From Candidatus Acidiferrum typicum (lineage in GTDB: Bacteria > Acidobacteriota > Terriglobia > Acidiferrales > UBA7541), in the NCBI GenBank assembly GCA_025463105.1, contig JAOAPW010000308.1:1-9159 (forward strand): DNA of 9,159 nucleotides. Direction: 5' to 3'. Made by a program: the position numbers and the translations under genes. The notes beneath the pieces were generated by a model. It did no database searches and was not told where the DNA came from. It was given only the letters and a program-made list of their open reading frames with translations. This document shows, one piece after another, positions 6,774 to 9,159 of this stretch. The first letter of the stretch is position 1; the number at the start of each line of letters is the position of its first letter.

Positions 6774-6838
6774 GCGGGCTGGACTTTTCAAGTCCTGACG
6801 CAGGAAGTGCTTGTCCTGACGAAGGAAGGACCGCCCGC
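6774..6838. repeat. Structured def-fmt spacer with 21-base-spaced direct repeats
   Basis: GTCCTGACGCAGGAAG (6792-6807) is repeated as GTCCTGACGAAGGAAG (6813-6828), one mismatch in 16 and 21 bases apart. Each copy carries TCCT and AGGA arms able to form a small hairpin. GGACTT-TTC-AAGTCC (6781-6795) is a perfect 6-bp hairpin that competes with the first of these. GCGGGC (6774-6779) pairs with GCCCGC (6833-6838) and could close the whole segment into a branched structure. There is no T tract, so a simple terminator is unlikely. It fills nearly all of the 87-base spacer before fmt. It may be a leader control element or a dispersed palindromic repeat. Confidence 0.55.
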
Positions 6839-6853
6839 CAGAAAATCATCTCC

Positions 6854-7792
6854 ATGCGCATCGTCTTCTGTGGCACGCCGGAATTCGCCGTACCCTCGCT
6901 CCGGCGTCTCGCCTCTGGACCCGGCATTTCCGTCGAAGCTGTGATCACGCAGCCTGACCGTCCGCGGGGACGCGGGCAGCACGTCAGCAGCTCTCCGGTC
7001 AAAGAAGCGGCGCTCGCCGAGAATCTGCACGTCTATCAGCCCGAAACCATCAAGTCGGATTCGGCACAGGAATTCCTGAAACGCGTCGGGCCCGACGCGG
7101 TGGTGATCATTGCCTACGGACAAATTATTCCCGGTCGGCTCCTGACAATTCCGCGTCTCGGCTGGATTAACCTGCACGCGTCGCTGCTGCCGCGCTATCG
7201 CGGGGCCGCGCCGATTCATTGGGCCATTGCCAATGGCGAAACGACGACGGGGCTCACCACGATGCAAATCGATGCAGGGATGGATACGGGACCGACTCTG
7301 CTGCAACATGAATTAAAAATCGGCGCGGACGAAACTTCCCCGGAATTGGCCGCGCGCATGAGCGAAATTGGCGCAGGCCTGATTGTGGACTCTCTGGTGC
7401 GGCTCGATCGTGGCGAGATTTTTCCTCAACCGCAGGACTCAGAAAAAGTGTCTTACGCACCGATTCTTAAAAAAGAAAACGGACGCATCGATTGGACACG
7501 CACTGCGGAGCAGATTTACAACCGCATGCGCGGCTTCGCTCCCTGGCCCGGCGCCTATTCGACCTTCCGAGGGCAAACGTGTCATCTGTGGGGCCGCCCT
7601 GAAAAAATCGAAGCCGCCGAAAGAAGTGGCGTGACTGGCGAAATCGTTTCTTCAGCGAAAGACGTATTCGTGGTTTGCGGTGAAGGAACCCATCTGCGGC
7701 TGGAATTCGTACAGATCGAGGGACGAAAGCGAATCTCCGCGCGGGAATTCGCTAACGGTGCGCGTTTCAATCCTGCTGACCGATTTGTTTAG
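6854..7792 (+). CDS. fmt: Methionyl-tRNA formyltransferase
   Basis: This formylates initiator Met-tRNA(fMet) using 10-formyltetrahydrofolate, as needed for normal bacterial translation initiation; the formyl group is later removed by the def product. The 312 residues match the family. The N-terminal Rossmann-like catalytic domain shows MRIVFCGTPEFAVPSL (1-16), the folate-binding and catalytic element NLHASLLPRYRGAAPI (106-121) with Asn106 and His108, and the Asp loop MQIDAGMDTGPTL (137-149) with Asp144. YAPILKKENGRIDW (201-214) marks the passage to the C-terminal OB-like tRNA-binding domain. The start is set by the family N-terminus. The bases just upstream (ATCATCTCC) have no Shine-Dalgarno match, and the preceding spacer is heavily structured. 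It belongs to the conserved def-fmt-rsmB cluster but is separated from rsmB by a gene on the opposite strand. Confidence 0.97.
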   Translation: MRIVFCGTPEFAVPSLRRLASGPGISVEAVITQPDRPRGRGQHVSSSPVKEAALAENLHVYQPETIKSDSAQEFLKRVGPDAVVIIAYGQIIPGRLLTIPRLGWINLHASLLPRYRGAAPIHWAIANGETTTGLTTMQIDAGMDTGPTLLQHELKIGADETSPELAARMSEIGAGLIVDSLVRLDRGEIFPQPQDSEKVSYAPILKKENGRIDWTRTAEQIYNRMRGFAPWPGAYSTFRGQTCHLWGRPEKIEAAERSGVTGEIVSSAKDVFVVCGEGTHLRLEFVQIEGRKRISAREFANGARFNPADRFV

Positions 7793-7824
7793 GGATGAAT
7801 TGCTTTCACTCCAAGCTGTCGATA

Positions 7825-8070
7825 CTACAGTTCCCGCTCGCGCTTGCGAATGTCCATCAACGATTTCAATACACCCGAGCCTTTCAACGACCCGCGCAAC
7901 TTCTTGATGTAAAGGGGTGTTATGGGTTTCAGCACAATAGTGTCTCCCTCTTGAAACGCCAAGGCACGTGTCCCTTTCTTGATGCCAAGCTCCTTTTGTA
8001 GCCAGCGCGGAATCGCCACTTGCCCATTCACGTCGAAGTGGACCGTGTTCGTCTTAGGAGCGGTCTTCAT
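7825..8070 (-). CDS. Orphan SpoVT/AbrB-type DNA-binding protein, VapB/MazE-antitoxin-like
   Basis: From the ATG at 8070 this encodes 81 residues. Residues 9-50 match a swapped-hairpin AbrB domain (VHFDVNGQVAIPRWLQKELGI, split here as VNGQVAIP at 14-21 and LGIKKGT at 28-34, then EGDTIVLKP at 41-49). The tail contains LRGSLKGSGVL and a charged helix ending RKREREL, the form seen in AbrB-fold antitoxins paired with PIN toxins, whose tail binds the toxin. No toxin gene follows: only 32 bases separate its stop from the fmt stop, which comes from the other strand. It could be a solitary antitoxin or a small transcription factor. The frame is open to an ATG at 8130, and an ATG at 8091 is another option: GAGGAAGGG (8112-8104) is 12 bases from 8091 but too far from 8070. 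The gene is divergent from rsmB and convergent with fmt. Confidence 0.85.
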   Translation of the reverse strand: MKTAPKTNTVHFDVNGQVAIPRWLQKELGIKKGTRALAFQEGDTIVLKPITPLYIKKLRGSLKGSGVLKSLMDIRKREREL

Positions 8071-8095
8071 CAAATTTATTATTACACACATGCAT
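8054..8095 (-). other. Possible 13-codon upstream ORF overlapping the AbrB-like gene start
   Basis: An ATG at 8095 lies eight bases after the strong purine tract GAGGAAGGG (8112-8104), an ideal spacing. It opens a 13-codon frame (MHVCNNKFDEDRS) that ends at TAA 8056-8054. It overlaps the probable AbrB start at 8070 in another frame. It might couple or limit translation of the AbrB-like gene, or the ribosome site may really serve the in-frame ATG at 8091. Speculative. Confidence 0.25.
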
Positions 8096-8103
8096 CGTGA
8101 GTT

Positions 8104-8112
8104 CCCTTCCTC
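8104..8112 (-). promoter_or_regulatory. Shine-Dalgarno-like tract for the AbrB-like gene
   Basis: GAGGAAGGG on the minus strand is the best ribosome binding site in the right half of the window. Its distances are 8 bases to an out-of-frame ATG (8095), 12 to an in-frame ATG (8091) and 33 to the ATG that begins the conserved domain region (8070). It makes 8091 a serious rival start, which would add seven residues (MCVIINL). Confidence 0.45.
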
Positions 8113-8138
8113 GGCATAGTGTGGTTCCATGTTTGTTT

Positions 8139-9159
8139 ATGCCAATTTCCCCGGCACGAACGATTGCATTCGATGTCCTGCGGCGCGTGGAAACCCAGAG
8201 CGCCTACGCGGACGAAGTCCTGCGCGCAGAACTTGGCGGCAGCGTCCGCACCGAAGACGCTGGGTTGGCGACTGAATTGACCCTGGGCGTTCTGCGTTGG
8301 CAGCGGCTGCTGGATTTTTTGATTGGCCGTTACCTGACGAATGCGGCGAAGACCTTGGACTCAGAGGTTCGCATTGCGCTCCGTATGGGCGTCTATCAGC
8401 TGTGGTTTCTCGAACGTGTACCTGCTCATGCCGCAGTCCACGAATCCGTTGAACTCGTGAAGCGGGCGCGGAAGCGTTCCGCGGCGCCACTCGTGAATGC
8501 CGTGCTCCGGAAAGCCGTGAAGGAAGCAGCTCAATTGGCGAAGTCGCGTAGCGCGATTGCTTCGTTTCTAACGGCAGATCTTCCAATTGCCGAGCAAATG
8601 GGAATTCTCTACTCCCATCCCACTTGGCTCGTCGAGCGCTGGTTGCGCAATTTTGGCGAGGATCGTGCCCGTGCACTTCTTGAGGCGAACAATCGCGTTC
8701 CAGCAGTGTCTTGCTTCGTGGTCGACACCCATCGTCGCGAGGAGGCGCTGACATCACTCCAGCAGGCGCGATCCGCCGTCGAACCTGGACTTTTACTGCG
8801 CGACGCCTGGACACTTCATGGGGGAAATCCCGCTGCGAGCGATTCCGTGCGGCGAGGCTGGATTGCCATTCAAGACGAAGCGTCCCAAGCGGTAGCGCAT
8901 TTATTGGGCGTCGAGGACCGAAACACCGTTCTCGATCTTTGCGCCGCGCCCGGTGGTAAAACGATTCTCCTTGCACACGCGGCTGGGTCGCAGGGACGCG
9001 TGGTCGCCGCAGACTTGCATGAGCATCGCGTTCGCGCGATGAAGGAGCGATTTGAAACCGCAGGCGTTCGAAACGTTGAGACGGTCATACTCGATGGCAC
9101 GAAGCCGTTGCCGTTCGAACGCCGGTACAACCGCATTCTGGTCGATGCGCCATGTTCTG
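8139..9159 (+). CDS. rsmB: 16S rRNA m5C967 methyltransferase RsmB (Sun/Fmu family), cut by window edge
   Basis: This transfers a methyl group from S-adenosylmethionine to a cytosine of 16S rRNA (C967 in E. coli). The frame is open from 8139 to the window end, giving 340 codons; about 100 more would be expected. Residues 5-130 are a NusB-like RNA-binding domain (LTLGVLRWQRLLDFL 48-62, LRMGVYQLWF 81-90, VNAVLRK 119-125). The methyltransferase domain follows, with QDEASQ (246-251), the SAM-binding VLDLCAAPGGKT (264-275), AADLHEHR (290-297) and DAPCS (336-340), which holds one of the two family cysteines at the very end of the window. No Shine-Dalgarno site precedes 8139, and GTG 8121 and TTG 8133 are possible earlier starts. 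It completes the def-fmt-rsmB cluster, with 346 bases from the fmt stop that are mostly taken up by the opposing AbrB-like gene, so it probably needs its own promoter. Confidence 0.94.
   Translation, partial: MPISPARTIAFDVLRRVETQSAYADEVLRAELGGSVRTEDAGLATELTLGVLRWQRLLDFLIGRYLTNAAKTLDSEVRIALRMGVYQLWFLERVPAHAAVHESVELVKRARKRSAAPLVNAVLRKAVKEAAQLAKSRSAIASFLTADLPIAEQMGILYSHPTWLVERWLRNFGEDRARALLEANNRVPAVSCFVVDTHRREEALTSLQQARSAVEPGLLLRDAWTLHGGNPAASDSVRRGWIAIQDEASQAVAHLLGVEDRNTVLDLCAAPGGKTILLAHAAGSQGRVVAADLHEHRVRAMKERFETAGVRNVETVILDGTKPLPFERRYNRILVDAPCS

Noticed and set aside
8137..8976. Long minus-strand 279-residue frame
   Set aside because: It is the antisense of rsmB, which has the conserved VLDLCAAPGGKT and DAPCS motifs in its own frame; the antisense product is Arg/Ser-rich with no domain.

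Overview
The window looks like a piece of chromosome from a Gram-negative bacterium of moderately high GC content. The best guess is an uncultured or soil Acidobacteriota. That rests on the combination of a UPF0182 membrane protein, a secreted Sel1-repeat protein, a short four-cysteine protein of a kind I associate from memory with Acidobacteria, short dispersed inverted and tandem repeats between genes, and weak or absent Shine-Dalgarno sites. It is inference, with no 16S or other phylogenetic marker here to confirm it.

Left part (1-4263): a large UPF0182 membrane protein reads rightwards (255-2969), preceded by a 254-base region with two overlapping hairpins (95-125). Converging on it is a secreted protein with nine Sel1-like repeats on the minus strand (3058-4263).

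Middle (4264-5015): about 390 bases without a gene hold a dense cluster of GTCC/GGAC dyad half-sites (4421-4476) that looks like an operator. A short minus-strand gene for a four-cysteine, probably zinc-binding, protein follows (4654-4866). A well-formed sigma70-type promoter (4975-5003) would then start transcription only about six bases before the aroC start codon.

Right part (5016-9159): a plus-strand housekeeping run of aroC (chorismate synthase), def (peptide deformylase), fmt (methionyl-tRNA formyltransferase) and the 5' part of rsmB (16S rRNA m5C methyltransferase), cut by the window edge. def and fmt are the two enzymes of the formyl-methionine cycle, and def-fmt-rsmB is a widely conserved cluster. 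Here it is interrupted between fmt and rsmB by a minus-strand AbrB/VapB-type antitoxin-like gene with no toxin partner. Two gaps in this run carry unusual repeats: three 10-base units between aroC and def, and a structured segment with 21-base-spaced direct repeats between def and fmt.

I see no CRISPR array, complete insertion sequence, tRNA or rRNA. Most of the window is ordinary core chromosome. The best leads for something undescribed are the four-cysteine protein, the dyad array, the orphan antitoxin and the intergenic repeats.
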